64,000 nt of DNA from Cristatella mucedo. Its lineage: Eukaryota > Bryozoa > Phylactolaemata > Cristatellidae. The stretch lies in the NCBI GenBank assembly GCA_009760855.2, contig WPIO01000013.1:6694501-6758500 (forward strand), written 5' to 3'. The notes beneath the pieces are model-generated. The model made no database searches, was not told the origin of the DNA, and worked only from the letters and a program-made list of their open reading frames with translations. The stretch's first letter is position 1. The number at the start of each line of letters is the position of its first letter. Both the position numbers and the translations under genes were made by a program. This document shows, piece after piece, positions 1 to 12,598 of the stretch.

Positions 1-175
1 TGCCCCGCGGCAGCTGCTTGGGCGGTGGCGGCTGCTGCTCGATCGGAGGCGGCGGCACAGATAGCAGCCGATGAGCAGCAGCTATCTTGCTTCGGCCATC
101 CTTCCAAGTGGTGGCTTCGAGCAGCGGCGGCTGCTGCTGGGCGAGCGCTGTCGAGTTGTTGCGCTTCGAGCTCGC
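1..175 (-). CDS. ARM-like gene, exon 13 (cut by window edge)
   Basis: TATGTTTGCAG precedes a segment that stays open to position 1. In the phase set by exon 12 it encodes ASSKRNNSTALAQQQPPLLE followed by a Pro/Gln-rich stretch (PPPPIEQQPPPPKQLP). This composition is typical of a disordered C-terminal region. No donor is seen before the edge. Confidence 0.42.
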
Positions 176-430
176 CTGCAAACATAGACATCGTGCCCAC
201 AAAGCAGCTGCATAGGCTAATCGGTGCGCAGAAGTGCAAGTGCTGTGCCCTGGCTCGTCGGGGGACAGACAGCGGCAGTGGCAAGCCTCAGGGACACGCC
301 ACCAGTCAGGTCTCAACTGTTTCCGGCAAGGTCAAGGTTTGATCGATTTCGTTCTGGGCACATCCGAGGCCATGAGATAATGACGTTGGCTGGTCGGGCG
401 TTTCTTGTAACAAAGGCGGCGACCTCGTAC

Positions 431-710
431 CTCCATCTTCCTTAGAAGGGCCTGAATCCCTCCCACCACCATCGTCGTGTCGTCGTATTGACCACAGGAC
501 GAAGTGTTCGGAGTAGGCCGCGGGTCGTCGGCCGCAAGAGAGTCGCGACAGGTTGGCGCGGATCTGCGACAGAATGCAGCGCGCCAACAGTGACCGGAAG
601 TGCCTTGATTCTCGTGCCGATTCTCCGCATGCACCCAAATCCGCGGTAGGCTGCTAGCTTGCAGCGACCCAGCAGAGTCGCTCGAAGAATCGGTTTCATT
701 GGGACGCCGC
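431..710 (-). CDS. ARM-like gene, exon 12 (5' border uncertain)
   Basis: The long open frame contains RRPNETDSSSDSAGSLQAS and ends VVGGIQALLRKME at a GTACGA donor. The acceptor was chosen (GGCAGCAAG) because it alone near this point keeps the phase set by exon 11, but it is a weak site and the true 5' border may lie further upstream. A second frame is also open here, so the coding call is tentative. Confidence 0.38.
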
Positions 711-1319
711 CTTGCTGCCAGCAGCTGTGTGTACGGTGCCTCGATCCTTCCGCCCGCCCTCACAGCTCGTGTGCTTCGTGGCAGAAGCACGAGCTCTTCT
801 GCACAAGCTCCTCCGGGAAAGGAGCTCCTGCAGGTGGCAGCAGCATTCGTCGGGGCAGGCGCGCGGGAGGTGAATTAGAAACGGCGCCTCGCAATCAAGC
901 TTGCCCGAGCATTGCATCTGAACCCTGCGCACGATTGCTGCTGCAGTTTTAGTGCTGATGACTTGCATGCGTGCCGCGTGGAACTGTCAAATGTCATCAT
1001 CCTTCACGCAGCGACCAAGCCCATCACCCAATAAGCGGTTACTGTCTATCAAATTCGTGGGGATGTAATCTGCTGGATGAGACTGGAAACTAACCGACTA
1101 GCACCAGGTTGCAATAAGCTAAGAGGCTGCTGAAAAGTAACAATGGTCGCTGTTGTCTCCAAGCAACCAAACTGCTCGACACTGCTCAGCCATAGGCCAT
1201 GTGACCATCAACTCAGCCTCGATATTGGAGCAACCGCCCGAAAGCACGTCTGTCGCGCTCTCGTGCATCCATTGTCCAATGTGACTGGGCTGAACTGGGC
1301 ACCACCGCCCTCCTCCAAC

Positions 1320-1618
<299 letters not shown>

Positions 1619-1762
1619 TTCCAAGACAGCCTGCATAACGGAGATCAAGCATTCTTTTATTTATTTGCAGCATATTATGTGGCATGTAGCTGTGACAATT
1701 CATCGAATTAATTGCCCTCATCAGCCACATGTGTGAGTTCGAGGGCACTGCAGATGCCTTAC

Positions 1763-1877
1763 CTAGCATGACTCGAATTCAGATTCGATCTCTGAGGCGG
1801 AAGCGCGCGAGAGCCTGCTGCTGCAGCAGGCTCGGGCCCAGCGACCAGTAGTGCGTGCAGAGCCACAGTCTGGTCTC
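1763..1877 (-). CDS. ARM-like gene, exon 11
   Basis: An 82-bp intron ends in GCATTACAG and the donor is GCTAG/GTAAGG. The exon encodes GDQTVALHALLVAGPEPAAA followed by a polar segment ending RSNLNSSHA. This appears to be where the solenoid gives way to a low-complexity tail. It leaves two bases. Confidence 0.45.
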
Positions 1878-1959
1878 CTGTAATGCAGCCAATGTGCTGT
1901 AACAGCAACTGGCAGCTATCATTCCAAGCATCGAAAAGCCTGCAAGCACCTTCTGTTAC

Positions 1960-2085
1960 CACTATGATTAGCTGCTTGAAGAACGTATCGGATGACATTG
2001 TCGACGTCGTTGCTAGTGCATGCTGACAGGACCTTCATCACAGTGCTACAACCATTGCTGGAGTGAAATACCACTCTGTTGCTAT
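1960..2085 (-). CDS. ARM-like gene, exon 10
   Basis: The acceptor TTTCTTTGCTAG has a good pyrimidine tract and the donor is AGTG/GTAACA. The exon encodes SNRVVFHSSNGCSTVMKVLS, then NDVDNVIRYVLQAANHS. Phase in 1, out 1. The style matches the helical pairs of exons 8 and 9. Confidence 0.55.
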
Positions 2086-2596
2086 CTAGCAAAGAAATCA
2101 AAACGGTGCTGTTCTAGACGGCTCCGGGTTAATGCAACAAAGATAAGAAAAAAGCTGGTGCACACAAGAACAGGCTTCGCAAAAGCCAAGCTCGTGCTTT
2201 ACAGGCAGAAATGCTCGTTGCGACAGCATTTCCGAGACACTCGGCTCCTAACTAAAGAGAAAAGGTTTAAATGAGGCTGATCCGATAACAAATCGGAAGT
2301 GCACAGCTCTACCGAAACAGTTGCCTGGGAAATTTTTTTTTAATCGGACAAGGACGGGAAGATTACGTTTTGATAGCTCCAAGAGTCGAACCCGAAACCT
2401 CCACGCTGGTTGACGTCCAAGCGACTCATCAGTTTTGACCGAATTGTTCGAGTCGGCAAGGAGAGTGCAAATGAGAAATTCCTTGCTGTGAACGAGCACT
2501 GCTGCTGTTGCTGCTGCCAGCATTGCACCGTCGGCTGCTTGGTCATGTTGAACGGCAGGCGCGCATGCGTTGAGCTTCCTCAGCTGGCCTGCTTAC

Positions 2597-2746
2597 TAAC
2601 GAGCTCCAGACAGTGCGCCAGTAACAAGAGCAGGCGAACCACGGCTGAAGTAGTGAGTGCGCTGCCGGCACCGTTGCTGCCGATGCTGTTGAGCAGGTCT
2701 AGTAGCGCTTCTATGACTCCGCACTTGCCCGCGTGCATAGCATTTG
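2597..2746 (-). CDS. ARM-like gene, exon 9
   Basis: TCTCTTAGCAG precedes the exon and GTAAGC follows it. It encodes NAMHAGKCGVIEALLDLLNS, then a Ser/Gly turn and VVRLLLLLAHCLELV. The G-V-I-E-A-L-L-D-L-L core is a typical armadillo helix 2/3 signature. The intron to exon 8 is 98 bp. Confidence 0.6.
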
Positions 2747-2844
2747 CTGCTAAGAGACGATAAAACCGTGCGAAATATCATGACGGCTGCCGGGCACGCC
2801 TAATTTTGAATTGCATAGCACATAGTAACTTATAGTATACGTAC

Positions 2845-3033
2845 TGCATTCCTCAACGAAGGAGTCCAAAGCACCTGCCAGGTGCAGTACGACGCTGTCG
2901 ACATGGTCTCCTTTCATGTTGCAGCCGCAGCGTATGAGAGCCTTTACCAAACTGCTGATCACCTCGCTGCTATTGGTATGGTTCCTGCAGTAGCCTAAGC
3001 AAGACACAAATTTTCGTAGCAGCAAGATGAGTG
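2845..3033 (-). CDS. ARM-like gene, exon 8
   Basis: The segment lies between a TTTAAAG acceptor and a GTACGT donor and is open over 189 nt. It encodes LILLLRKFVSCLGYCRNH, then SSEVISSLVKALIRCGCN, then DHVDSVVLHLAGALDSFVEE. These read as successive amphipathic helices. It accepts one base from exon 7 and leaves one base for exon 9. Confidence 0.6.
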
Positions 3034-3061
3034 CTTTAAAGTCATAAGTAACCCAGATAAA

Positions 3062-3189
3062 AATGGCTGCTTTGCTTCTCTCGCTATCCTGTCGTCTCTC
3101 TCCTTTCTCGCGTTTTCTCACTTTCTTTCTTCTCTTCTTTCTGTTCCTCCTCCTTCCTTCTCTTTCTTCCTTCACCTCGTCCCTTCTGT

Positions 3190-3226
<37 letters not shown>

Positions 3227-3385
3227 TCTCTCTCTCTCCCCTCTCTCTCTCTCTCCTTTCTCTCTGTCTGTCTCTCACTCTCTCTCCTCTCTTTCTCCTT
3301 TCTCTCAGTTTGTCTCTCTTCATCTCTCTCTTTCTCTCACTCTCTCATTTCCTTGTCTCTCCGTCTTCCTCTCTCTCACCCCAAT
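3062..3385. repeat. Polypyrimidine/(CT)n tract
   Basis: About 320 bp of nearly pure pyrimidine on the plus strand, degrading outward from a CT core at about 3190-3260. It begins about 30 bp upstream of exon 8 of the minus-strand gene, in the intron, and is therefore purine-rich in the transcript. Confidence 0.9.
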
Positions 3386-3784
3386 ACAGGTCAGCCATGC
3401 CCGAACCCAAATCTGTCGCAGTCGTGGCAAACAACCTACTCCCTTCATCCACGTCGGCGATGCTCGGCAACTCATACCCTGACAACCCTCCCCCACCCCA
3501 ACCACCACCAGGCCGAGTGTATGCCAAGCAAAAAATGTACCAAAGGCTGCAAAGAATAGCAAGCACCAGCCTGCTAGGATCCCACTAGGACCAAAGCATT
3601 AACTGAGGTGCTTAACAGCGTGGCCAAACATTTTTGAACAATTTCGGTGCGATTGGCACACGCTAAGGAACCGAAAGTACTTACATTACTCGGACTCACT
3701 AGATTCCCACTAGACAGCACTGCATTGTTTTGCACAATCACAAATTACAAACACATCCTCTCCACAGCTTAGTCACCTTAACGG

Positions 3785-4060
3785 CAAGTTCTGTGATGTA
3801 TAATGTTATGCATCTCCATCTGTAACTGCACAAAGACTGTTTGGGTGTTGCCAGAGTTTTTTTTAAAGCAAAGCTAACAACTTTAACTCAAAGCCCGGGC
3901 GGCTTTCGGTGCTCATACGGTAGCCAACAGACTTGATCTCACGAAACAAAGAGAAAGTGAGAGGCTTAGCTGAGTCAAGAAGGGCAGTTGAGGAAGTGAA
4001 TAGCTTGAAAGTAGCAGTGCAGGACGGCTGGTAAGGATGTGCCACAGTCGGCAACGAAAG
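3785..4060 (-). mobile_element. LINE family B, 3' fragment
   Basis: The segment carries the family B 3' end (CATCTCCATCTGTAACTGCA, then the block read backwards as a short reverse-transcriptase tail). It matches the copies at 16.1 kb, 53.5 kb and 63.3 kb. It is heavily truncated at the 5' side. Confidence 0.6.
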
Positions 4061-4793
4061 AGTTTATGTCGTTTCTCAAGAATTGCAGACGTGAGTTCAA
4101 TAGCTCAATAGGACCTCAGCAGAGAAAAGTTTCTGTCAGCATCAGCTTAGAACAGTAGGCATGAAACAGGGATGTAACCATTGTAAGAGTTGATACGCTA
4201 CTCATGTTGGTGGTATATGGTTTTTTAACGCCCAATCCTTTATGTAGACAACTAACAAGGTTCCTGCAATAGGTCACCAACAAGTACTTCTTTTGCCTTT
4301 CGTGTATCTTGATAAATAAGTCCTGCTTCTTGTACCTGCTTCGTTTTGAGCATCTTGAATGGATTGGTCGTACATGATTTCTCCAAGATTCATTCACTGA
4401 AACTTTGTTATTCCTAATGGTCATCTTTGGCTTTTGGCATTGCTCAAAAATTCCAGCACGCCAGAGCATCAGCCTACTGATAGAAGTAGTGCTTGCATTT
4501 CCACGATCTATGTGAAGAGGGTTTGAGTCTTGCAGCAGGCAATTCTTTGTTGCCCTCTGTAAACCAGGCAAAAAAGGCCAGGCTCGTCAGGTACTAAATG
4601 GATGAGCCAATTGAGTCAGCTCATCTTTATTTAATTTATTTGGTATGACAAATCACAAGAAAGTCTAGAAACGTTTGACCAAATGCTGTGACGATGCAAA
4701 CGAAGAGCTGTCTGTTGGTAATATGTAAGTAACAGCTGTTAGCACGCTTACATTCGGATTCATGACTTAAGCTTATTCATGACTTAGGCTTCT

Positions 4794-4796
<3 letters not shown>

Positions 4797-4879
<83 letters not shown>

Positions 4880-4886
4880 CACACAC
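4797..4886. repeat. (AC)n microsatellite
   Basis: About 45 AC units with one GC interruption. It lies in the large intron between exons 8 and 7 of the minus-strand gene. Confidence 0.95.
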
Positions 4887-4889
4887 GTG

Positions 4890-5940
4890 TCGTGTGTGTG
4901 AACGACAGACGGAATCCGCGCTCTGAAAACCAAATAGAAAGGCAAGCAAGTGTAACTTTGTAGACTTGAGGAGCCTGGGAACCTTCACGATCCGAATGGA
5001 TGGCACATTTTTGCTAGTATCCAAATGCCCTTTTCAAGTCCAAATTTTGCGCTGAATCATCCAATCAATGACTCCATTTGTTGCAGCTTCAGAGTAATTG
5101 CATGAGACTATGTTGATTTTACTTAAACACTTGATTATTTAGCACACCGTAAAGGATGTAGCTTTATGAGATTTCGTTTTCGTACGGCGCAATACAAACA
5201 TCTGTTGAATAAAATCTGTTACAATCAATGGAATACATACCTGTTAAATACAAACATCATATTATTAGTTACTGCCTTTCTGTGCACTAAGAAAAATAAT
5301 TCCGACCATTGCGGCACAGGCATTATATAAGAGTAAATAATAAACGTTTATGTAGTACCCGTTGAGAACCAAATCTCTTTCTAGACCATTGACATATTTA
5401 GTAGTAATGCTGATATGACCGTCTCCGGTTCTGCTGTCCTGAATCCGCTTTTGCATTGGACTGACACTCACAGAATAAAGATCTAGCTTGAAGAAATGTT
5501 CTAGTGTGAACTCAATTACTAGCATAAGGGAAAATTACCCTTAAAAATGTATTGCATCCAATATAGATTCTTTAAAAACTCTCTTGAGTGCTGAAGACAA
5601 AGAGAATGATTCTGGGAAAGTAAAGGCACACAAGTAGCATATTGCACATTTGCAATCCAGTCATACGGTGTGCCAATCATGTGCTATTATAACCACTAAA
5701 ATGCAGAACCTGGTAGGGAGAATTCGCAGAGACAATCCGTTGAAATCAAAACAACACTTTTTACCACTATTTTTTTAGGTCTTGATGTTGCCATTAAGGC
5801 ACTACAACAGCCAGTGGTTTGGCAGTTAACCATGCTCGGATACAAGGCAAACTGCCAGGTTCACTAACCAGCCAGTGTTGATATTGCATAGCAGCATCAT
5901 GCCTAGCAAGGTGAAATTACAGGGTCAACCTAATTTTTTG
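4890..5940. other. Intronic stretch, no feature seen
   Basis: AT-rich intron sequence of the minus-strand gene. I found no coding segment with splice sites and no recognisable repeat. Confidence 0.4.
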
Positions 5941-5944
5941 CATA

Positions 5945-6800
5945 TAATAATAATAATAATTCACTTGATAAAGCGCCCTCAGAGAACTTAATCTCTTTCT
6001 AGGCGCTTTACATTTGCTGTAAAGTGAAATGCAATTGAATGGTAAGTAAAATCATGCTTGAAAAACAAACAAAATGAATAGTATGGTTAGGGGTGACATG
6101 CACAGGGTCAGCATGCAAATGTGGTTAGTGGCAGCATGCACAGTGTCAGCACGCATAAGCACATCAAGGACGAATCACATGGACCCACTAAATGCTGTCC
6201 TAAATAGGTGTGTTTTTAAGTTCTTTTTAAATGTGGTCAGGTCAGGGGATGTTCTGACGTAGGTCGGGAGGGAGTTCCAGGCTTTGGGAGCATATGAACT
6301 AGATGCACGGTCTCCAAAGGATTTAAGGTTTGTACGAGGTATTTGTAGACTGTTGGATTCCGAAAAGCGGGTGGTACGATGCTTGGCCTGATGGGGTAGT
6401 ATATCTGACAGATAGGCTGGAGTCATAGAATGAAGGGACCTAAAAGTGAGCGACAAAACCTTGAAGTCAATCCGTTGCTTGACTGGTAGCCAGTGCAGGT
6501 CGGCGAGAAGTGGAGTAATGTGGCAACTGCGGCGCTCACGGCAGACAAGTCTAGCTGCCGAGTTTTGTACCGGCTGCAATCGCCTGATCGCACATGCTGG
6601 TAGGCCAGTAAGCAGTGAGTTGCAGAAGTCGAGATGGGATGTCACGAATGCATGGACCAACTTAGATGTGGTATCTTTATCTAAACAAGCCCGAATTTTA
6701 GCAATGTTATGAAGCTGAAAATAGGCGGATTTGACTGTGGAGCTGATATGGTCGTCTAACGAGAGGTCGCTTTGGAATATGACACCATATGATACCATGA
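5945..6800 (-). mobile_element. LINE family A copy (5'-truncated)
   Basis: The element starts on the plus strand with an AAT repeat and the family tail (stem-loop AAGCGCC...GGCGCTT), so it lies on the minus strand. The frame 6175-6828 is the C-terminal part of a CR1/L2-like reverse transcriptase ORF. It has SHLDFCNSLLTGLP, QNSAARLVCRERR, LHWLPVKQRIDFKVL and the terminal APKAWNSLPTYVR block. It is open over 217 codons, so the copy is fairly young. It is truncated upstream of the tail-side RT region. It sits in the intron between exons 8 and 7 of the minus-strand gene. Confidence 0.8.
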
Positions 6801-7145
6801 TCCGATCCCTTGACTGGGAAGCCATCACTATCTACGAACTTTTTGTCGAGATCCAATGCCAACACAGTGTCTCATTAAATCATCTTCCTCTATGTCAATT
6901 AATTTGCTCTATTCTGGCCAGAGCAACGCAGATACAAGCACATAAAGCTTGCAAAGGAAAAACCAATCACGGCCTGTAAGCTAGTTGACCTAAAAAAGAG
7001 ACCTACAAATGCCAAGGAAACAGAAGTTACACAAGTGTATCGATTGTGCAAAGCATGACACGACTCACTATGGTAAACGGCAGGTTGGACACTAAAAGTA
7101 CACTAATCAGCAACTTGTTTAAATCTCTTACAGTGTAGCTCTTAC

Positions 7146-7280
7146 CATTTTTGTCGACGGCAGCAGTAAGCAGTTTTAATACTGAGGCAGAAATCATAGG
7201 GCAGCTCACTACACCATACTCGACAAATTGAATCATCATGGTGAAGACTGGAGATTCGGCAATGACTTTCTGGTTTTCGT
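7146..7280 (-). CDS. ARM-like gene, exon 7
   Basis: The acceptor is ATTTTCCAG and the donor is AATG/GTAAGAG. The exon encodes ENQKVIAESPVFTMMIQFVE, then a segment ending SASVLKLLTAAVDKN. A second in-phase acceptor (CTACAG) 27 bases upstream would add nine residues. I chose the internal site because NN-x-x-x-NENQKVIAE then joins exon 6 as a continuous armadillo-like repeat. Confidence 0.6.
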
Positions 7281-7861
7281 CTGGAAAATGCATGATATGA
7301 AGGTGCACTGTAGATCCCAGAGCCCACTATGATACAACACGTGACATACAAATCAGAGAATAAAATAATACAGGTTCAGAGTACTTGAAACTCGCCACTC
7401 TTTGTTATCTCATTGCAGCAGAAGAATTTCTCCGAAAATATTCATGTGTTTCCATGCGACACAGGGGCAGCTTTTAGGCTTTAAGATTACAGGGTCCAAC
7501 TTTTGCATACTAATATTTTCTCAACTTCCAATCCTGTTAATTATGTCCTTTGGCAACCTTTTCCAAATTCTTTTGATCGTGTTAGTTGGGAGAGATGGTC
7601 ATATAACTGGGTATGTAAAGTAGCTAGTTCGAGCATGCACATATTGTTGCAGCAGTATTCAAGATACAATGTTTTGATTGCAATACACATGTAATGTGCA
7701 ATTACCCCTGTTTAATATAAAGCTCCTATATGACCTTTACTACACCCTGATCATTAACTATAGTTCATCTAGAGCTGACAACTAGTAACAGTAGGGATAA
7801 TCATTTGACCTTGAAGCTGTCACAATACTTTAAATAAAGCAGTCTACCTGAGGTTTCTTGC

Positions 7862-7945
7862 TGCTCGACTGAATTCTCTGTCTCTTTGTCTCTCTCTCCC
7901 TGTTTCTGTTTCTCTGTCTGTCTCTCTCTCTCTCCATCTATCTAG
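7862..7945. repeat. Short CT-rich simple repeat
   Basis: Interrupted (TCTC)n tract in the intron between exons 7 and 6. Confidence 0.6.
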
Positions 7946-8344
7946 CCTTGATAGTTCGGTAAATGATGCAGCTTTTGTTTGAATCTTTTATGGCACATGC
8001 CACACATGCATCCAGTGATATGGGGCAAGGTGTCCATCCAGTCAAGGGGTAAGTTGCTTGCCTTTAACGACAGGGGTCGTTGCCTCGAGCCCTGTTTCAT
8101 AGGTAAAGCAGTATACGTAAAGCATCAGAATAATAATTTCTTTTATGGGGCTATACAAATCAATTATATTTCTAATTCAAAGTACAATCATAATCATCAT
8201 CGTGGAAAGGCAGCTTGTTGCATACACATGGTCAGTCGATATGAGAATCTATCAAGAACATTCGTTCCTCGTGCCAAATATTGCAATACAGTATCGTCAC
8301 TGACAATGTAACTAATAATGAATCAACCCCCATGTGAATACGGA

Positions 8345-8480
8345 TGTTAAATAAATAAAATTCATTTGTACAACGCTAGAAGAGAGCTAACTCAAGCTCT
8401 ATACACACACTACACATATACTGCATGACTCAAGCTCACAACCATGGATATCAAGAGCAAGCCTCTTAACCCCCGGGAAA
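8345..8480 (-). mobile_element. SINE family 1, old copy
   Basis: Reads ATTCATTTGTACAACGCT then a degraded version of the shared tail and a tRNA-like head ending near GAGCAAGCCTCTTAACC. It is the most diverged SINE1 copy in the window. Confidence 0.45.
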
Positions 8481-8531
8481 AATCAGGATGATGCTAGCTC
8501 ATATATTGAGTAGTTTCGTTTATATGACCAT

Positions 8532-9225
8532 TCAATAATAATTAAAATAATAATACATTCGATATGGCACCCTCAGAGAACTCTATCTCTTTCTAAGCAC
8601 TTCACGTTTGCTGCAAAGGAAGCACGATCGAATGGTTAGTGATAGCATGCTGAATAAACAACAAGAGTAACATGATTAAGGATGACATGCATAGAGTCAG
8701 CATGCCAGTATGGTTAGTGGCAGCATGCACAGTGTCAGCACGCACAACCACATAAATGACGAATCACAGGGATCCATTAAATGCTGTGATAAATAGATGC
8801 GTTTCTAGCCTCTTTAAATGTCAACAAGTCAAGAGATGCTGTGACGCATTCGCGAGTGAGTTCCACGCTTTGGGAGCCTACGAACTAAAGGCACGCTCTC
8901 CAAAGGATTTCCGATTTGTACGAGATATGGGTAAACAGTTGAATTCCGAAAGGGGTGGTACGATGCTTAGCCTGGTGGAGGAGTAGATCCGATCAATAGG
9001 CTGGAGCCAATGAATGAAGGAACCTAAAAGTGAGTGACAGAACCTTGAAGTCGCTTGACTGGGAGCCAGTGCATATCGGGGAGAAGTGGTGTAATGTGCA
9101 ATTGCAAAGCTCACGACAGACAAGCCTAGCTGCAGAGTTTTGCACCAGCTGTAAGCGCCTGATTGCACAGGCCGGTAGGCCAGCAAGCAGTGAGTATTTC
9201 AAAGGCAAATGGCATTTCATGATCA
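8532..9225 (-). mobile_element. LINE family A copy, degraded
   Basis: The tail (ATAATACATTCGATATGGCACCC) is at the left and RT-terminal blocks follow on the minus strand, including [20 protein letters not shown]. The frame is broken by several indels. It lies in the intron between exons 7 and 6 of the minus-strand gene. Confidence 0.75.
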
Positions 9226-9259
9226 TAACCGTAGACAGTTGAAATTTATCGGCGAGAAC

Positions 9260-9760
9260 TTCAGAATGCCGGCACCATTAACTAAACCAGAGGTGTGGTG
9301 GCTGAACTTCAAAGGCAAAGGGGCAAAGGCTAGGGTACCCTCATCAGAAGATGGGGTAGTGCAATGGGAGGCCTAACTAATTAGGAGGTATTTCAGATAG
9401 GGAGGAGCAAGAGAATGGAAGGGTCTAAAGGTGAGTGACAGAATCTTTAGTTCAAAACGCTGCTTGATATGCAGCTAGTGCAAGTCGGTCAGAAGTGGTA
9501 TAATGTAGCAGTAGTGATGTTTACAATAGAAAGGCCTAGCTGCCGAGTTTAGCACATGCTGTAAGCATCTTTCTGCCCATGCAAGAAGACCTGCAAGCAA
9601 CAACTTTCGGAAGCCTATAAGAAATGTCACGAATGTCTGAACCAGCTTGATCGTGGTAGCCTTATCTAACCAAGACCAGATTTTGAACAATACGAAGATA
9701 AAAGGATGAATGATTTGACTTTATGGCTGCTTTGAGGCAAAGTCATTTTGGAACAGGACG
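9260..9760 (-). mobile_element. LINE family A copy, very degraded
   Basis: A second copy directly adjoining the previous one. The blocks QHVLNSAARPF and LVQTFVTFLIGFRKLLLAGL are still recognisable on the minus strand. No tail is visible at its left end, so it may be the older copy into which the neighbour inserted. Confidence 0.6.
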
Positions 9761-10519
9761 AAGTTCATGCCCGCTAATCTATTTCGTTGTGGTTCAATGA
9801 TGGCTCTTAGAAGCCTGAAATTTCTCCTATCAGCATCTGCAAGACGTCTTAAAAATCCGGCGTCATATATAAAATCCAGCAATCCGAAGTGTGGTCAATA
9901 GGCTAAGGAAAAAAGAGACACATGCCGCGACACCTGCAATCCTCGGGAGCTCAACGAACGATAGCCAAAATCAGAGGCTACATGCCTACCTACTCAGAAC
10001 TCAATAGTTTGAATGAGGCTTCTGCGTGTTGCAACGGTCAGGGTCGCTCCCATGCCTCAATTACCAAATGCCTGTACACAGACGTTTCGGAAATAACGTG
10101 GAGAGTTAGTCAGCTGGCCTTCAGATATTGGAAGCAGAGCTTTAATTAGATTTTAAAATGATAAAACCACCAGCCAGAAAGTTGTAGTCGTCGTGAAGCA
10201 ATATTTTTTTAGCAATCTAAGGCGGCCTTCACGAAGGGAGCCGCCCACACCAAGCAATAAAGTACTCAGTGGATTGTTTTAATGCAGATGCAGCAATGAC
10301 GTAAGAAAATAAATGAAAGAATAGTATCGGACCTAATGAAGCTAAGCATATAAATTACCCACGTTGGTGAGCCCATTTAAAAACATGCTAATGCAGTTAG
10401 CGAGTTTCTGATATTTCAGACACACAAGCGATGGTACACCACCACAGCAGCACCGAGCAAAGCTTAGCGAACACTGCCCGGCATCGACGGTTAGTAAGCT
10501 AGATCAGACAATGTCTTAC

Positions 10520-10647
10520 TGTGAATGGGATTGTTGGCACAGGAGCAGAGCGCTCCACACAGGTTCTGTACGCACGTAGCCTGGAGGTCGTCTGGCGGCA
10601 GCACGACCATCTCGCTGCCGGATCTCTTGATAGTGGACAGTGTGGCT
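10520..10647 (-). CDS. ARM-like gene, exon 6
   Basis: Strong splice sites: GTTGTTGTTTCAG acceptor and CACA/GTAAGA donor. The exon encodes TLSTIKRSGSEMVVLPPDD followed by LQATCVQNLCGALCSCANNP. The second part has the look of the third helix of an armadillo repeat plus its turn. Phase in 2, out 1. This is among the best supported exons. Confidence 0.62.
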
Positions 10648-10649
10648 CT

Positions 10650-12300
10650 GAAACAACAACCCAACAGCAAAGGCTTTTTTCGGTGATTGACCGGTACCGC
10701 AGGACGTGGATTTTGAGTGCCTGTTCGAACAGTCACTTGGCTTCTGGCGACCGAAGAAACCGTTAAGTTGAAAGCGATTTGAGAGGCACCACTACCCAGA
10801 TCCGTTGGACAGATGGCACGTCAGGTCCATTCAAATGACGGTGCCATCCACTCCCATTCGGTCACGCCATAACCGCCGGGAGGCAGAATTATCCAGGCCC
10901 GTGCCTGCATATACTCACTGCAGCAACGACAGCATTGCACACAAGCATCCGGAAGCTTCGGCCAAGTTCTGAGCACGGCCTTCAAGGAGAAAGATCGATT
11001 CCCATTTAGAGTTGCCAGTAAGTCTTGCTATGGAAACACAGCCGGCGGTTTGCGAAACTGCAAGCCTTCCACGTACTGTTTAAGGAAGTCAACATATACA
11101 GCAGATATATCAGCGCTTGCTTTGTCTTGACACACGAACTTTTTAGCAGAACGTCCTTGATTAGAAGAAATGTCGAGGTTTTTACCAGAAGTCCACGTTC
11201 CTGAACTAAAAAAATTCATTTGTCCCAGCAGACCATGCCTGTCCAGTGGGATGCTTTCGTGCAGGGGGATGCAACAGGTTGATCATTTTGCCAGCACGTG
11301 CATGAGACACTTTTGGTTTCTGGAAATTCTCTAGAGGCATATCCTTAGTACTGACACTTCAGTACACATTTGGCATGCGACCACACGAAGAAACAGTCAG
11401 CAGGCTGCCAGCTTCGGAATCCAAGGAGCCACCACATCACAGATGTGTCGAAATGAAAAAACGAGCAGCTGCTACGGAGCTACAAAGTCGGTCTTTTTTT
11501 AAACAAAACAAGAAGAGGGAAACCGCCAAACTCAAGAATATCGCTTCGATAATAATCACGAGTGCAGGCTCTTTGAACAGACAAAGACTACAATAGTCTA
11601 GCTGGCAGTAACTCAAGAGTAAATTGCTATTTCAAGTCATGTCATCCCCTTTGTCTTATCTAGATTGCAATCTAGGACATTCGAGCTCAGCGATTCTGCT
11701 CAAGGAAATTCGGTGACATGAGTGGATAGGTAAAAGATAGCTTATAATATGATAGAGCGAGTGCTAAATCGTACTGATTCAAAGAGAACTAAAGGACACC
11801 TCCGTGTGCAGCTTCCGGGACTGCCTCCAAATTCGGGGCCGCCACCAAACAATTCCAACTCGGCCACTCGACAGAGGGCTACAGCTTTTCTGGAGCCCTC
11901 TGTCGGCAACAAAATCGCCTACACATCACTACTCGAAATACTAACACTACCGACCGGTACCAATATGTAGCCAGCAGCTAAACTTTCAGCCGAGCCACTG
12001 AGTTATCAGGACAGGGAAATGACTACGAGACGTCGAAAGTCCAGTTACTTCTAGCCATGGCTCTGGGTCACAGTTTAACATCTCCCTAAAAAACGGCCTA
12101 GCTATGCACTGGCAGTTTTGTTGAACATTCGTCAAATGAGACTCGATGCAAACAAAATAAAATGATGACTAAGTATAGCTTAACCACTGCTTGCAAAATA
12201 AGACCATGCAGGCAAAGTAAGAACTCGTTCAATAAATGCCGTGCCACAAAGATGAATTGGTAAGGAACTAAATGAAATGCATACTTAATGGCTGTAGACC
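10650..12300. other. Intronic stretch, no feature seen
   Basis: Part of the intron between exons 6 and 5. A 63-codon minus-strand frame at 11028-11219 has no clear splice sites and I do not call it. Confidence 0.3.
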
Positions 12301-12520
12301 CAGTGAAAATCTACGAAGATTAGATGGCCAAGTATACAGCACATGTGCCGTTAGTCGGTATGCTCCCAAAACCTGGAGCTCACTCCTCCTGACTGAGGCT
12401 GTGCCCTGCGCTTGACATCATTTTAAAAGAAGCTTAAAACGTACTTGTTCCTCACAGCATTTGCTGAGTCCTTGTGATTCGTCCTTTGTGTGCTTATGAG
12501 CACCGACACTATTACTATGC
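12300..12520 (+). mobile_element. LINE family A fragment
   Basis: Plus-strand remnant of the RT C-terminus (GTATGCTCCCAAAACCTGGA, and the frame around KLKTYLFLTAFAESL) followed by the GTGTGCTTATGAGCACCGAC spacer. It stops at an (AG)n tract that replaces the usual tail. Confidence 0.6.
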
Positions 12521-12521
12521 C

Positions 12522-12522
<1 letters not shown>

Positions 12523-12595
<73 letters not shown>
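12523..12595. repeat. (AG)n microsatellite
   Basis: Pure AG dinucleotide run of about 36 units in the intron between exons 6 and 5 of the minus-strand gene. Confidence 0.95.

Positions 12596-12598
<3 letters not shown>

Noticed and set aside
25-445. Plus-strand Ala-rich frames at the left edge
   Set aside because: The minus strand fits a spliced, phase-consistent exon with natural Q/P-rich composition, so the plus frames are treated as shadows.
4797-4886. CRISPR-like repeat array
   Set aside because: This and the other periodic repeats are microsatellites or short tandem duplications without spacers.
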